Under the pieces are notes generated by a model. That model was given only the letters and a program-made list of their open reading frames with translations. It was not told the DNA's origin and searched no databases. A program made the position numbers and the translations under genes. A stretch of DNA of 64,000 bases. Origin: CAJCIW01 sp963833965 (GTDB taxonomy: Bacteria > Chlamydiota > Chlamydiia > Chlamydiales > Rhabdochlamydiaceae). The stretch lies in contig CAWHZZ010000002.1 in assembly GCA_963833965.1 (NCBI GenBank), positions 248,001 to 312,000 on the forward strand, read 5' to 3'. Shown piece after piece: positions 17,927-26,906 of the stretch; within the stretch, counting starts at the first letter, position 1, and each line of letters opens with the position of its first letter.

Positions 17927-19900
17927 ATGCAACAACAAGTTTTTTCCCATCTCAATGAAGGCCAACGCAAAGCGGTGCTAGCCGCGCAAGGCCGTGTGCT
18001 GATCCTCGCCGGGGCGGGCAGTGGCAAAACAAGTGTCTTAGCATATCGCATAGCCCACCTCTTAGAAAATCTGCGTGTTTCTCCCGAGGCGATTTTGGGG
18101 CTGACATTCACGAACAAGGCTGCGCAGGAAATGCGGGAGCGCGTCGGCCGCATTGTTTCACCCGGAAAGGCAAAGGGGGTGACTTTGAGCACTTTCCACA
18201 GCTTTTGCATGCAGATCTTGCGGAAAGAGATCCATCGTTTAGGTTACACGGCAAACTTCACACTTTACGATGAGGGCGACGTGCGCCGTTTGGGACAGGG
18301 GCTTGCACGCCATTTGCTGGAGCACGAAGGGGAACTCCCGTCGCTGGAAAAAACATTCAGCAAAATCTCCTTTGCCAAAAGTCGCGGAGTTGCCATTGAT
18401 GGGCCCGATCAGTTCAGCGCCGACCTTTACGACAGGCTTAAAATTTGCATGCGGGCCTATAACGCCGTCGACTTCGACAGTTTGCTTTCATTGACTGTCC
18501 AGCTGTTCGAAGACCACGCGGATGTGCTTGAGCGCTATCAGGACCGTTATCAATACATCATGATCGACGAATATCAAGATACAAACCCGGTCCAGTACCG
18601 CCTCGCCAAGCTGATTTCGAGCAAACACAATAATCTCTGCGTTGTCGGCGACGACGATCAATCGATCTACGGCTGGCGTGGAGCGGAGATCAAGAACATT
18701 TTGCAGTTCGAATCGGAAACGGTGGTCAAGCTGGAGCAAAATTACCGCTCGACGCCCAATATTCTCAACGCTGCCAATGCAGTGATTGCAAATAATGCCG
18801 AGAGGCACGCCAAAGCATTGTGGAGCTTAGGCCAAAGCGGCGAGCCGATCACTCTTTTCCACGCTCCAACTGAACATGAGGAAGCGCAATCGATCGTGCA
18901 GCGGATGATCAAATTGCGTAAAGAAAAGAATCTCGCCTGGAGCGACATGGCCGTTCTCTACCGCTCGAATATTTTAGCCAGGCCCTTTGAGACAGCCCTG
19001 ATGCAAGCGATTTGGGAAAAAGAGGGGAAATGGATGCGGGGGATTCCGTATGAAGTTTTTGGCGGCACGGAATTTTATGAGCGGGCTGAAATCAAAGATC
19101 TGATCGCCTATCTTCGGGTCATCTCTAATCCGCTCGACCAAGAAGCGCTATTGCGTATCATCAATGTTCCCCGTCGAGGAATTTCCGATCAAACCCTGGA
19201 TCTTCTTACCCAGTTCAACCGCAAAGGCAATATTGCCTTATGGGAGCTTCTTTTGGAGATCGCCTCACCGCTTTCCTCAGACCTCAAAAACGACCTCTCC
19301 GACAAAGCCTTGGCGGGAATCCGCAGTTTTGTCTCTCTAATCCAGACCGCACAACAAAAATTTTCCGAGCGGCCGCTGCATCCCTCTTTTGCTTGGCTGA
19401 TCGACGAGATCGATTACAAAAAGGCGATCGCAGAAGATGCAAAGAGCGAAAAAATGCGCGATTTTAAGTGGGAGAATGTCCTTCATTGTGTCGATTCGAT
19501 GGCGATCTTTGAAGAAGAGGAGGGGACTACCCTGAGCGCATTTTTAAGCACTTCCCTTCTCGGTCAGGATCGCGCCATTCAAAAAGAGAAAAATCTGCGA
19601 GAAGACAAAGTGAGCTTAATGACATTCCACAGCGCCAAGGGCCTTGAGTTTACGTCTTGTTATCTCGTCGGCCTGGAAGATCATATCCTTCCGCATGAAA
19701 AAAGTCTGATGGAGACTGGCCTTGAAGAGGAGCGCCGCTTGATGTACGTCGCCATGACACGCGCTAAGAAGTTTCTCACGATGAGCATGGCTAAAAAACG
19801 GAAAAAGATGGGAAAAGAAATTCTCACGAACCCTTCCCGTTTCCTATTCGAGATCCCCAAAGAGCTTATCCGCATCACCTCTTGGCAGACCATTGATTAG
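17927..19900 (+). CDS. uvrD: UvrD/PcrA-family ATP-dependent DNA helicase
   Basis: A 657-residue superfamily 1A helicase. Walker A is LAGAGSGKTSVLAYR; other motifs include TFTNKAAQEMRERV (Ia), IDEYQDTNPVQY (II), GDDDQSIYGWRGA (III), EQNYRS (IV), MTFHSAKGLEF (V) and YVAMTRAKK (VI). It unwinds DNA in excision repair and replication restart. It is shorter than E. coli UvrD, lacking the C-terminal Tudor-like tail. Fifteen bases separate it from rnpA. Its TAG stop is the left edge of a palindromic repeat. Confidence 0.93.
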   Translation: MQQQVFSHLNEGQRKAVLAAQGRVLILAGAGSGKTSVLAYRIAHLLENLRVSPEAILGLTFTNKAAQEMRERVGRIVSPGKAKGVTLSTFHSFCMQILRKEIHRLGYTANFTLYDEGDVRRLGQGLARHLLEHEGELPSLEKTFSKISFAKSRGVAIDGPDQFSADLYDRLKICMRAYNAVDFDSLLSLTVQLFEDHADVLERYQDRYQYIMIDEYQDTNPVQYRLAKLISSKHNNLCVVGDDDQSIYGWRGAEIKNILQFESETVVKLEQNYRSTPNILNAANAVIANNAERHAKALWSLGQSGEPITLFHAPTEHEEAQSIVQRMIKLRKEKNLAWSDMAVLYRSNILARPFETALMQAIWEKEGKWMRGIPYEVFGGTEFYERAEIKDLIAYLRVISNPLDQEALLRIINVPRRGISDQTLDLLTQFNRKGNIALWELLLEIASPLSSDLKNDLSDKALAGIRSFVSLIQTAQQKFSERPLHPSFAWLIDEIDYKKAIAEDAKSEKMRDFKWENVLHCVDSMAIFEEEEGTTLSAFLSTSLLGQDRAIQKEKNLREDKVSLMTFHSAKGLEFTSCYLVGLEDHILPHEKSLMETGLEEERRLMYVAMTRAKKFLTMSMAKKRKKMGKEILTNPSRFLFEIPKELIRITSWQTID

Positions 19901-19985
19901 ACCTCTTGCATAATCTGCTTTACCTGAAAAAATCGATGATTTTCTCGCGATTTTAGCAGGTGAATGAGGTTATGCAGGAGGTCTA
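19898..19985 (+). repeat. 88-bp palindromic repeat at the uvrD 3' end
   Basis: Arms TAGACCTCTTGCATAATC and its near-perfect inverse ending GGAGGTCTA flank a centre with further pairing (TTTACCTG against CAGGTGAA). It fills the gap between two convergent genes. It could act as a bidirectional terminator, but it has no T-run and starts with TA-G like the R4 elements. Confidence 0.7.
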
Positions 19986-20906
19986 TTATTTCCGCTGAAA
20001 AAACGAGATGGTTTCGGCGATCTGCGGCTTTTCTAACTCCGGCGCGGCCGCATATGCTGCATAAGCGTGCTCCAAGGCGGGATCGATGATATTTTTGGTG
20101 TAGAGAAATTCGGCGACCATCCACTCGCTTTTCCAATAATTTTCCCGATCTTTCCTCCCGAAGGCCTGGATGTATTTTAAAAGAGGCCTTAGCGCCGTTA
20201 CCGGATGCTCGTTTGGCTTTAAGCGGGCGACCATTTTTTGAAATTCCAAGACGGCGACTTTAAAGTGATACCCTTGCTGATTTTTCGGGTCTCTTTCGAG
20301 CAGTTGTTTTCTCGCTTTGCGGACCAAAGGGTGTTTGATTTTATATTTTTCTAGAAGGGAGGCGAACTTCTCCAAGTGAAAAAAGGACCCTTTTTCTTTG
20401 CGCACGCCCCGTTCGAGGAGAACTTGCTTATAGCAGGACGCGGATAATTTTTTTGCTTTTTGATAAAGGTCGCGCCACTTTTCCTCATCAAACGACCGCT
20501 CGTTCTGATCGAGGGCAATGCAAATCTCTTGGAAGTCATTGATCTGTTCGACAATTAGCTTACGATAGCCCTCGGCATCTGTCGGGACATATTCAAATCG
20601 TGCAAACTCTTTTCCTTTCGGGTCAAGTAGAAGGATCGACGGGCAATTGTGCACCTGGTACTTTTGTAAAAAAGGGTTTTCTTCCTCGCTCTGCTTTAGC
20701 ACGATCGGCCAAAGGATCGCCTCTTGCTCAATTTTTTCAATAAAAGTCGAGCTTTCCAAGACCTCGCGCTGTAGTTTTGCCGACCAAGGACAATCCGGGC
20801 TTAAAAAAACCGCAGCTACCGGACGATTTTGCGCCTGCGCCTGCTCTAACACGCTCGGTTCCCTAGCGATGAAACAGAGGAGAATGCAACCTAAAATGAA
20901 CTTCAT
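19986..20906 (-). CDS. Secreted thioredoxin-like protein
   Basis: A 306-residue protein starting MKFILGCILLCFIAREPS, a signal sequence; this start was preferred to the longer frame to 20984. A thioredoxin-like domain follows (residues 25-130) with AVFLSPDCPWSAKL, so the active site is C-x-x-S, with a later NCPSILLLDP loop holding the cis-proline. With one active-site cysteine it may be a reductase or disulfide-binding protein rather than an oxidase. The C-terminal 170 residues are helical and TPR-like in feel but unassigned. It faces a divergent gene 37 bases away. Confidence 0.72.
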   Translation of the reverse strand: MKFILGCILLCFIAREPSVLEQAQAQNRPVAAVFLSPDCPWSAKLQREVLESSTFIEKIEQEAILWPIVLKQSEEENPFLQKYQVHNCPSILLLDPKGKEFARFEYVPTDAEGYRKLIVEQINDFQEICIALDQNERSFDEEKWRDLYQKAKKLSASCYKQVLLERGVRKEKGSFFHLEKFASLLEKYKIKHPLVRKARKQLLERDPKNQQGYHFKVAVLEFQKMVARLKPNEHPVTALRPLLKYIQAFGRKDRENYWKSEWMVAEFLYTKNIIDPALEHAYAAYAAAPELEKPQIAETISFFQRK

Positions 20907-20943
20907 AATTATTGGGAAAAGGGGTAAAATCACTGTATAAAAA

Positions 20944-21402
20944 ATGTTTTTATTTCCTCCCACCATTATTTTGCGCCACCGCAAAGAAAATCTGAAGAAA
21001 TGCAGCCTCCGCGGCCTAGAGGAGCGGCCCGATTTTCAATTTTTCATCTACCCCAATGATAAGCTCCCTGACTTGACGGGCTATTTCCTACTTACGCTCG
21101 ATGGGCCCGTACTCAATGAATCAGACAGAAATTTAGGGGTTTTTTTGATCGATGGGACGTGGAACTATGCCGAGGTGATGCAGCGCCAGCTGCCAAAGCC
21201 CCATCGCTTTGAAAGACGCAGCCTGCCCAGTGATTTCTTAACGGCATACCCGCGCCGCCAGGAGGATTGCGCTGACCCCGCCAGGGGGCTTGCATCGGTG
21301 GAAGCGCTGTTTTTGGCGTATTCGCTGTTAGGGCGCAAGACAGAGGGGCTTTTGGATCGCTATTACTGGCGGGATGAGTTCTTTAAAAAAAATACTTTAT
21401 AA
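20944..21402 (+). CDS. Tsr3/DTW-like RNA aminocarboxypropyltransferase family protein
   Basis: A 152-residue protein with the layout of Tsr3 (DUF367) and DTW-domain enzymes, which transfer the 3-amino-3-carboxypropyl group of SAM to RNA. Visible features: FLIDGTWNYAEVM (compare the D-x-T/S-W motif), RRSLP, then ADPARGLASVEALFLAY (usual S-x-x-E-A). The TAYPRRQEDC segment takes the place of the AANPxNYG loop. Family is a moderately confident call from motifs; substrate (rRNA or tRNA) is not known. Confidence 0.62.
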   Translation: MFLFPPTIILRHRKENLKKCSLRGLEERPDFQFFIYPNDKLPDLTGYFLLTLDGPVLNESDRNLGVFLIDGTWNYAEVMQRQLPKPHRFERRSLPSDFLTAYPRRQEDCADPARGLASVEALFLAYSLLGRKTEGLLDRYYWRDEFFKKNTL

Positions 21403-21476
21403 CGCTGTTCTTGCCAAGAATCCAAGGATTGGGTATAAAACTAGCTAACTTTATTATCTATTTTCTTAAGGTAGTC

Positions 21477-21614
21477 ATGAAAGTCAGAGCTTCGATCAAA
21501 GCTGACCCTTCTAAAGGGGACAAGGTTGTCCGCCGAAAAGGGCGCGTCTACGTGATCAACAAAACCGACCCAAACCGCAAGCAGAGACAAAAAGGTCCTG
21601 CGCGTAAAAAGTAG
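21477..21614 (+). CDS. rpmJ: 50S ribosomal protein L36
   Basis: A 45-residue protein starting MKVRASIKADPSKGDKVVRRKG, followed by RVYVINKTDPNRKQRQ. It is the zinc-free form of L36, lacking the CxxC pair. The longer frame from 21411 starts in noncoding sequence. It immediately precedes rpsN. Confidence 0.93.
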   Translation: MKVRASIKADPSKGDKVVRRKGRVYVINKTDPNRKQRQKGPARKK

Positions 21615-21626
21615 TACAAGAGGAAT

Positions 21627-21929
21627 ATGACAAAAGCCTGGAATGCAAAACAAAAAAGACGCGAACGCCTCGTTAATCTGAAATGGGACAAGCGTCAAAG
21701 TCTAAAGAAAATCGTTCTTGATATGAACAAGAGCGAAGAAGAGCGGCAAGCGGCAAAAATGCAGCTGAATAAAATGCCCCGCAACTCTTCCCCTGTCCGC
21801 CTGCGCAGCCGCTGCCAACTCACTGGCCGCTCCCGTGGTGTCCTGAAAAAATTCAAACTTTCCCGCCTCTGCTTCCGCGAGATGGCCAACAATGGCCTCA
21901 TCCCCGGCGTCGTGAAAGCCAGCTGGTAA
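21627..21929 (+). CDS. rpsN: 30S ribosomal protein S14
   Basis: A 100-residue long-form (zinc-free) S14. The conserved core is clear: LPRNSSP-type PRNSSPVRLRSRC, TGRSRGVLKKFKLSR and IPGVVKASW at the end. It follows rpmJ by 12 bases and ends at a strong terminator. Confidence 0.96.
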   Translation: MTKAWNAKQKRRERLVNLKWDKRQSLKKIVLDMNKSEEERQAAKMQLNKMPRNSSPVRLRSRCQLTGRSRGVLKKFKLSRLCFREMANNGLIPGVVKASW

Positions 21930-21930
21930 A

Positions 21931-21961
21931 AAAATCCCGCACTGGACCGTGCGGGATTTTC
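21931..21961 (+). terminator. Rho-independent terminator after rpsN
   Basis: The stem AAAATCCCGCAC pairs with GTGCGGGATTTT around a TGGAC loop, and the downstream arm ends in a T-run. It starts one base after the rpsN stop codon. The A-run on the other side may also let it serve the convergent gene. Confidence 0.88.
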
Positions 21962-21970
21962 TACATAGAG

Positions 21971-22249
21971 TCAAGTATTGGTATTGCTGGAGCCCGGAAT
22001 TTCAAACTCTTTAACTTTACAACGAACATAAGAATTACCCGTCAAAAGTTTTGCGCATTCCTCATCATCTGGATATTGTTTGTTATCAAGGTACATTACT
22101 ACTAATTCAAGAGGAACATCAAACGCTTTTCCTACAGATTTTCTCATATCCAGCACTGTTGAAGTGTTATCAAAACAAACTTGTCGCATTTTTTCCCGTG
22201 TCCCTACGAAATTTACAAGCGCTACGGTTCTTCCATAGGGAAATTTCAA
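21971..22249 (-). CDS. Small protein, possible ubiquitin-like fold
   Basis: A 92-residue protein starting at TTG (22249), or 72 residues from the ATG at residue 21. Pattern: a hydrophobic strand TVALVNFVG, a turn, a second strand MRQVCFD, a helix TVLDMRKSVGKAFDVP, then LVVMYLDNKQYPDDEECAKL and a last strand YVRCKVKEFEI. This order, and the positions of the proline, KQ and D residues, line up with ubiquitin almost without gaps from the helix onward. It lacks a C-terminal GG. The similarity was judged by eye, with no profile score. Confidence 0.5.
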   Translation of the reverse strand: MKFPYGRTVALVNFVGTREKMRQVCFDNTSTVLDMRKSVGKAFDVPLELVVMYLDNKQYPDDEECAKLLTGNSYVRCKVKEFEIPGSSNTNT

Positions 22250-22296
22250 ATTGTCAAGAAATATTTAAAAAGACGTAAATGTTAAATCTTAAGAGG

Positions 22297-22701
22297 TTAT
22301 GAATTAGATTCGCTCGTTTTGATCACTTCGTGGAAAAGCTGCCAGTTCTCCATGAGTTCATTCCAGACATAACTATTTTCTTTCACTTTGCCCTTGCGCC
22401 AGGCTTCGCTAAGCGCATCTAAGCTCATGGGGCCGCATTGCGTTTTTTCTTCATCGAGAAAATACCACAATTTTTCGGCATGGGAGGGGGACAAGACCGC
22501 GAGTTTGGGAAGACTTTGAGGCAGAGGGACCGCCTCACTCTTGTTCCTTTTAGGAAAGAGGAAGAGGGCGGCCAAGGCGAACACGCCAAAGAATACGCCG
22601 GCAATGAACCAATTCATCGGGTTGCGGCCGCGTTGTCTGGCGATATGGCTGCATCCCCAGCCTAAAACCAAGCTTAATAAGATGGTGAGAAAAGTCTGCA
22701 T
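22297..22701 (-). CDS. Membrane protein with C-terminal GYF_2 domain
   Basis: A 134-residue protein. The N-terminus has two hydrophobic segments (FLTILLSLVLGWGCSHI and IAGVFFGVFALAALFLF) separated by a short basic loop. The C-terminal 50 residues (WYFLDEEKTQCGPMSLDAL, then VWNELMENWQLF) form a GYF_2 domain (DUF4339), a proline-peptide-binding module common in bacterial membrane proteins. Function unknown; it is not clearly linked to its neighbours. Confidence 0.78.
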   Translation of the reverse strand: MQTFLTILLSLVLGWGCSHIARQRGRNPMNWFIAGVFFGVFALAALFLFPKRNKSEAVPLPQSLPKLAVLSPSHAEKLWYFLDEEKTQCGPMSLDALSEAWRKGKVKENSYVWNELMENWQLFHEVIKTSESNS

Positions 22702-22771
22702 GGAAGTGGTTATTTCGTTATTCCAGGATGATTTTTATCATAGAGGGTTTTCTTGTACTTGACAAGGGAGT

Positions 22772-22838
22772 TTGAAGAACTCCTCCTTGTAAAGCAGGAG
22801 ATTCTTCGACGGTTATTGCGCTCGAGCGTACCGTTCAA
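22772..22838 (-). repeat. Repeat R2, short copy a
   Basis: Read on the minus strand it runs from TTGAACGGTACGCTCGAGCG to a hairpin (CTCCTG...AAGGAGGAG) ending GTTCTTCAA. It lacks an internal block of about 28 bases present in the copies at 49892 and 63638. It lies between the 3' end of the GH130-like gene and the start of the GYF_2 gene. Confidence 0.75.
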
Positions 22839-22868
22839 TGACAGACCAGTATAATAAAATTTTAGGAT

Positions 22869-23900
22869 TCATTTTTTTGGGTCACAGGGAACTAGTGAAT
22901 CCATCAGCGCCTTTTTGTCGAGAGTCGCAATCCAAATTTGACAATCGTCTTTTCCGTAGGCCACATAGATTTTAGAATCCGAAAGGATGCAGCCCCCTGG
23001 AAAAATCACTCTTTTACCCTCGTCTGACCGGGTATAAAATCCATCGGCAACAATGGGCTTTGCGCTGATTTTTCTGACTTGAAATGGAGGATCTTTTGAG
23101 AAAGTATAAGCCCCCATAAAATAGTGCCAGAGATCCACATTCCATGAACTATTGGATGAAAGTTTTTTGGGTGAATGAAAAAATGATAGGTATTCCCCAT
23201 CGACAAGGAGAGGCGGTGTACCCCCTCTTAAAGGACCGAACTCCCAATTGATGACTGAATTCGATTCATAGTAAGAATAACAGGCTCCATCGTAAAAATT
23301 GGTATAGAGAATCGCATGAGGATTGATGGAATAGATAAACAGTAGCTTTTGATCCCATTCAAAGGGCATCCAATTCTTTTGCTGAATTATAAACCTCTTT
23401 TCTTCGCGTAAGAGTTTTAAAGATTTGGAGAGGTAGAAATGATTGGCATCGTAAAATAATTCAGAAATATATATATCGCGCCTGTCATTCCAGTTTGCTT
23501 GGTAAACGTCAATGCAATCGTTGTAGGTGAGAAACAATCTTCCTCGATAAGAAAAAATGCGAGCGTCTTCGGATTGTGAATCCGTTTTGCTATTGATGTG
23601 ACGTGTGTTGAGCAATTCGGGTTCGGAGATGGGATCAAAGTGTTCATCGAGGATGACAAGACCAATATGAGATATCCATCCGCAATCCAATGGATCGGGA
23701 GTATATCTAAACGTCATCAAAAATTCATCGCCGAATTGGATGATCGAAGGGTTAAAAGCTCCAGGGTAGTTTTCTAAGTTAATTCGTTTTGTGGAAAGAA
23801 CGATATTATTTTCTCTTGCTTGTTTTTCAAGAAAGTCTTCCGCAGCAAGATGAAAGTGTAGAGAAGAGAAAAATACAAAACAGAAGATTCTATAAAGCAT
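22869..23900 (-). CDS. Exported GH130-like beta-propeller protein
   Basis: A 344-residue protein with a signal peptide (MLYRIFCFVFFSSLHFHLAA, cleavage before ED). The mature part looks like the five-bladed propeller of GH130 mannoside phosphorylases and related enzymes: YPGAFNPSIIQFGDEFLMTFRY, SEDARIF, KNWMPFEW, RGGTPPLLVDGEYLSFFH and VIFPGGCILSDSKIYVAYG. It could phosphorolyse or hydrolyse mannosyl bonds, but the catalytic residues cannot be assigned by eye. The shorter start follows directly after the upstream gene's stop (23905), so the two are one unit. Confidence 0.72.
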   Translation of the reverse strand: MLYRIFCFVFFSSLHFHLAAEDFLEKQARENNIVLSTKRINLENYPGAFNPSIIQFGDEFLMTFRYTPDPLDCGWISHIGLVILDEHFDPISEPELLNTRHINSKTDSQSEDARIFSYRGRLFLTYNDCIDVYQANWNDRRDIYISELFYDANHFYLSKSLKLLREEKRFIIQQKNWMPFEWDQKLLFIYSINPHAILYTNFYDGACYSYYESNSVINWEFGPLRGGTPPLLVDGEYLSFFHSPKKLSSNSSWNVDLWHYFMGAYTFSKDPPFQVRKISAKPIVADGFYTRSDEGKRVIFPGGCILSDSKIYVAYGKDDCQIWIATLDKKALMDSLVPCDPKK

Positions 23901-23904
23901 GTTT

Positions 23905-26103
23905 TCAGTGTCCAAATGGATAGTCAACGTGGGCTGGCAGGGGGAGAAGTAACTTCCGAACAGTGTCGAGATCGACAAAACAGAGATAAGCTTCGCGATC
24001 TTCAATTCCTATCGGCAAAATGAGCTGTTTTCCCGAGTGATCGATGGTCATACTGCAACAATATTCCACGCCTTGATGCATAAAAGTAAAGGGCCTGGAT
24101 TGACGGATAATCTTCAAATTTTGATCGAGATAGAGAAATCGATGAAGGTAACAGCGATAATAATCGGGAAGGATACACACTTCGTGCACGAGCACTAGAT
24201 AGCCATCATCAAATGCGATGGGGGCCGCAGAACCTCTAAAACGTGAAAAATCATGATCGGGTTTTCGATAAAGGGCCAGTTTACACTCTCCCGTTTGAGG
24301 ATCGGGCTTGTAGACGACAAAGGGATCGTAAGAATAGATTACAAAAAGTTCTCCATCTTTGATAAAGGGAAGCCAATTTTTTTCACATCGCGAAAGATCG
24401 GGCCCCATCAATGGGGTCAATGTCTCTACAGCGACGATGTCCCCCACCGGTTTTTGATCTAATAAACACAGAGAGATTTGACGATCGCCGACGGGATTCG
24501 TATCGCAAGTGGTGCATGTGAACCAAGTTCGATCTTGAAATGCAAAAAGGCGGCAGTCTTCCAGTCCTTCGACATTAAAAGCGGGGAATTTATTTCTCTG
24601 TAGGTTCTCAACAATCTCCTGTTTTGCAAGAAGATGAAATTCTTTGTCATAGTCTATGAAGAAATTTTTTGAGCGGAAGATCCCTGCGGCATCGATCGTG
24701 TTAAAAATTTTTGCCCCCATTTGCGTATAATTGACGGCTCTTAAGATCAATTTGTATCCATTTTCAGTCTTTTGAATCGAGGGGTTCATGGGATGATAGC
24801 GCTCTTCCATTCCAGCTTGGATCAATGGAAGCTCGGTTTCAATGGGCTGGAAACGGGCATTTAGATTCTGGGTATAGAATAAGATATTTCGATAGGCTTG
24901 GTCTTTGATGTGCCAAGGGATGTTTTCTTTCGTTAAGATCATTGCATCACAAGCGCTAAAGCCATCATCCTTAAAACGTGTATAATAGGAAGAGATCGAA
25001 AGTTCTTCTTCGAATTCATAAAGTTTTAAAGGAGGGGCGGGAAAGAGAGTTTGATCATTCGGAAAAGGAATTCGGGAGCCATGTTTGGCAAAAACATAGG
25101 CCAACTCATTTTTTCCTTTTAATCGGTAGTGTGTTGCGATTTTGCGCAACGATTCCGCGCGTTTTGGATTGGACTGATACGCTTCGAGGTACCAAAAAAG
25201 GGCTTCAGCCCATTGATCAAGTTCTTCGTGGCATTCAGCGAGCATGTATTTGCTGAGCCAGGCTTCTTCACTGCCTGATTCAAGATTGATTCGAGCCAGA
25301 TACCACTGGATGGCGGGATGATATTGTTTCAATGCATGATAAGTTTGCGCCAAAGAAAAGATGTCATTCAAATTCGAAGGTTGATTTTTTACGGCTTCAG
25401 TCAAAAAAGAGAGATTGGCTTTCAACTTCATCTCTTTTTTGGCGCCCTCGATGTCATTTTCAATCCTAATGCTAGCTAACTTTTCTGTTTTATGTGGCTT
25501 CTTCGACGACCAATATTCATGGACATGGCCAATGCTATCCCAAGGAAGGGAAGCCCGGAGCAGATGCATCTGATAAATATAGTAAGACAGCGCAGAAACC
25601 CTTTCGAGAAGCAGGTATGCATCCGCATTTAGAGCTTCTTTCTTGAATGAGCTGCCTATCTTTAGGGTCATTTCGGGATCTAAGACGAGAAGGTAAGAAT
25701 GTTCTAAGGCAAGGCCAAGCTCTTTAAGAAGTTTTTGCGCAGTTTGCACGGCAATCGTGCGAGAATTGCTGATATCCTCTTTTTGTAATCGATGCATTTT
25801 CACTGGAATGGAAGATTTCCATGCGAAATGATCGATGATGTCTAGTGTATTATCAGTGGATCCCGCATCGAAAATGCACAGCCAATCAATGATACTCTCA
25901 GCGCTTTTCAAACATCGCTCGATAACATCTTGATCATCTTTCACAATCAACACTAAGCCAATGTTCGTTTTTTTTTGCTCTAACGCGCTAAGGGGAGATT
26001 GGAATAGAATCAAACCCAAGAAGAATAAAAAAATGGCCCTATTGCTGAGAGAATTTCGAAAAGGGAGAAATATTTTAGGCATTAACGCTGTTCCAAAGGA
26101 CAT
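23905..26103 (-). CDS. Exported GT2 glycosyltransferase-TPR-propeller fusion
   Basis: A 732-residue, apparently three-part protein. After a basic N-terminus and hydrophobic signal (IFLFFLGLILFQSPLSA) comes a GT2-like domain (NIGLVLIVKDDQDVIERCL, IFDAGSTDNT), then TPR-like repeats (residues about 230-340, for example YHPAIQWYL and WAEALFWYLEAY), then a GH130/GH43-like propeller (EDCRLFAFQ, EKNWLPFIKDG, FRGSAAPIAFDDG). The start could also be the second ATG at 26082. It probably is co-transcribed with the downstream GH130-like gene. Confidence 0.72.
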   Translation of the reverse strand: MSFGTALMPKIFLPFRNSLSNRAIFLFFLGLILFQSPLSALEQKKTNIGLVLIVKDDQDVIERCLKSAESIIDWLCIFDAGSTDNTLDIIDHFAWKSSIPVKMHRLQKEDISNSRTIAVQTAQKLLKELGLALEHSYLLVLDPEMTLKIGSSFKKEALNADAYLLLERVSALSYYIYQMHLLRASLPWDSIGHVHEYWSSKKPHKTEKLASIRIENDIEGAKKEMKLKANLSFLTEAVKNQPSNLNDIFSLAQTYHALKQYHPAIQWYLARINLESGSEEAWLSKYMLAECHEELDQWAEALFWYLEAYQSNPKRAESLRKIATHYRLKGKNELAYVFAKHGSRIPFPNDQTLFPAPPLKLYEFEEELSISSYYTRFKDDGFSACDAMILTKENIPWHIKDQAYRNILFYTQNLNARFQPIETELPLIQAGMEERYHPMNPSIQKTENGYKLILRAVNYTQMGAKIFNTIDAAGIFRSKNFFIDYDKEFHLLAKQEIVENLQRNKFPAFNVEGLEDCRLFAFQDRTWFTCTTCDTNPVGDRQISLCLLDQKPVGDIVAVETLTPLMGPDLSRCEKNWLPFIKDGELFVIYSYDPFVVYKPDPQTGECKLALYRKPDHDFSRFRGSAAPIAFDDGYLVLVHEVCILPDYYRCYLHRFLYLDQNLKIIRQSRPFTFMHQGVEYCCSMTIDHSGKQLILPIGIEDREAYLCFVDLDTVRKLLLPLPAHVDYPFGH

Positions 26104-26378
26104 AATTGAAGATCGGTTGTTTGTTAGAGGTTTTTTTCGAGCATCATGGAAGGCATATGCGCGAAAATTTAGAGCAAATGCGGATTAATTTCAAAAAAAA
26201 TGGCTGCGAAAATGCGAAAAGTCCGGGCGGACCTTTGCAGTAAACCGTGCAGATCCTAGGCAAATTTCAAAAACCACTTGCAACGAAGAATTTTTTCGAT
26301 CAAGATGGCTGCAACGCTACCAAATGTTGAGGCAATTATGCAAATTGAAGCGACATTTAGGACTAACCAAGTTGCCAC

Positions 26379-26865
26379 CTAGAAGCATAGAAAAGACATA
26401 GAAAAAGCTGTAATCAGCATCATGAGTTTAAGGACAAACCCCCGGTTGGTCACTGCATGTATGCGTCTTGGGAGCCAACTTATCATTTCACTAAAAGATG
26501 TTTCAATTTTTTTGCGGATTTTTTTCCCATAGCGAGCATAGATCAGACTTTGTCCTCTCTTTGAGTTCGCTTTTCGCTCTGCAGCAAGAAGGACATCCTT
26601 GGCGGCCCAAAGCTTATGCTCAAGGGACTGTGAAGTATAAGCTATATCGCCTAAGATCGTCGATGAAATGCCAGAAAAAGGCTGGTATGGCATGAAGACG
26701 TCTATTTAAACGACTTTTGCCAATGAGAGGGATACAACCATGCTCACTCAGAAAAACCCTGGAAGACTCGAGTTTTCCTCCAAAAAATCGCGCAGCAGTT
26801 AAGGCGATGGTAACGATTTCAGAAAGGAAAAGGCGATCTATAGAAAAATATTCAAAAATGGAACA
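26379..26865 (-). pseudogene. IS982-family transposase remnant
   Basis: On the minus strand an open stretch (about 26865-26690) reads SEIVTIALTAARFFGGKL and later GKSRLNRRLHAIP, typical of the N-terminal part of IS982-type transposases. A second frame (26693-26379) continues with SISSTIL-like sequence and KKIRKKIETSFSEMISWLP, the family's C-terminal arginine-rich motif. A frameshift separates the two and the centre is shortened. The 275 bases beyond it (26104-26378) show no gene. Confidence 0.65.
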
Positions 26866-26906
26866 ACGATGCTAGCATCCTGATTTTAAATTAACGGAGG
26901 TATGTC

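Noticed and set aside
22838..22868. Promoter or attenuator at the R2 copy before the GYF_2 gene
   Set aside because: The repeat lies downstream of that gene's start in minus-strand direction order and no promoter boxes are convincing.
26104..26378. Hidden gene between the GT2 fusion and the IS982 remnant
   Set aside because: No frame longer than a few tens of codons with coding character was seen; it is probably decayed sequence.
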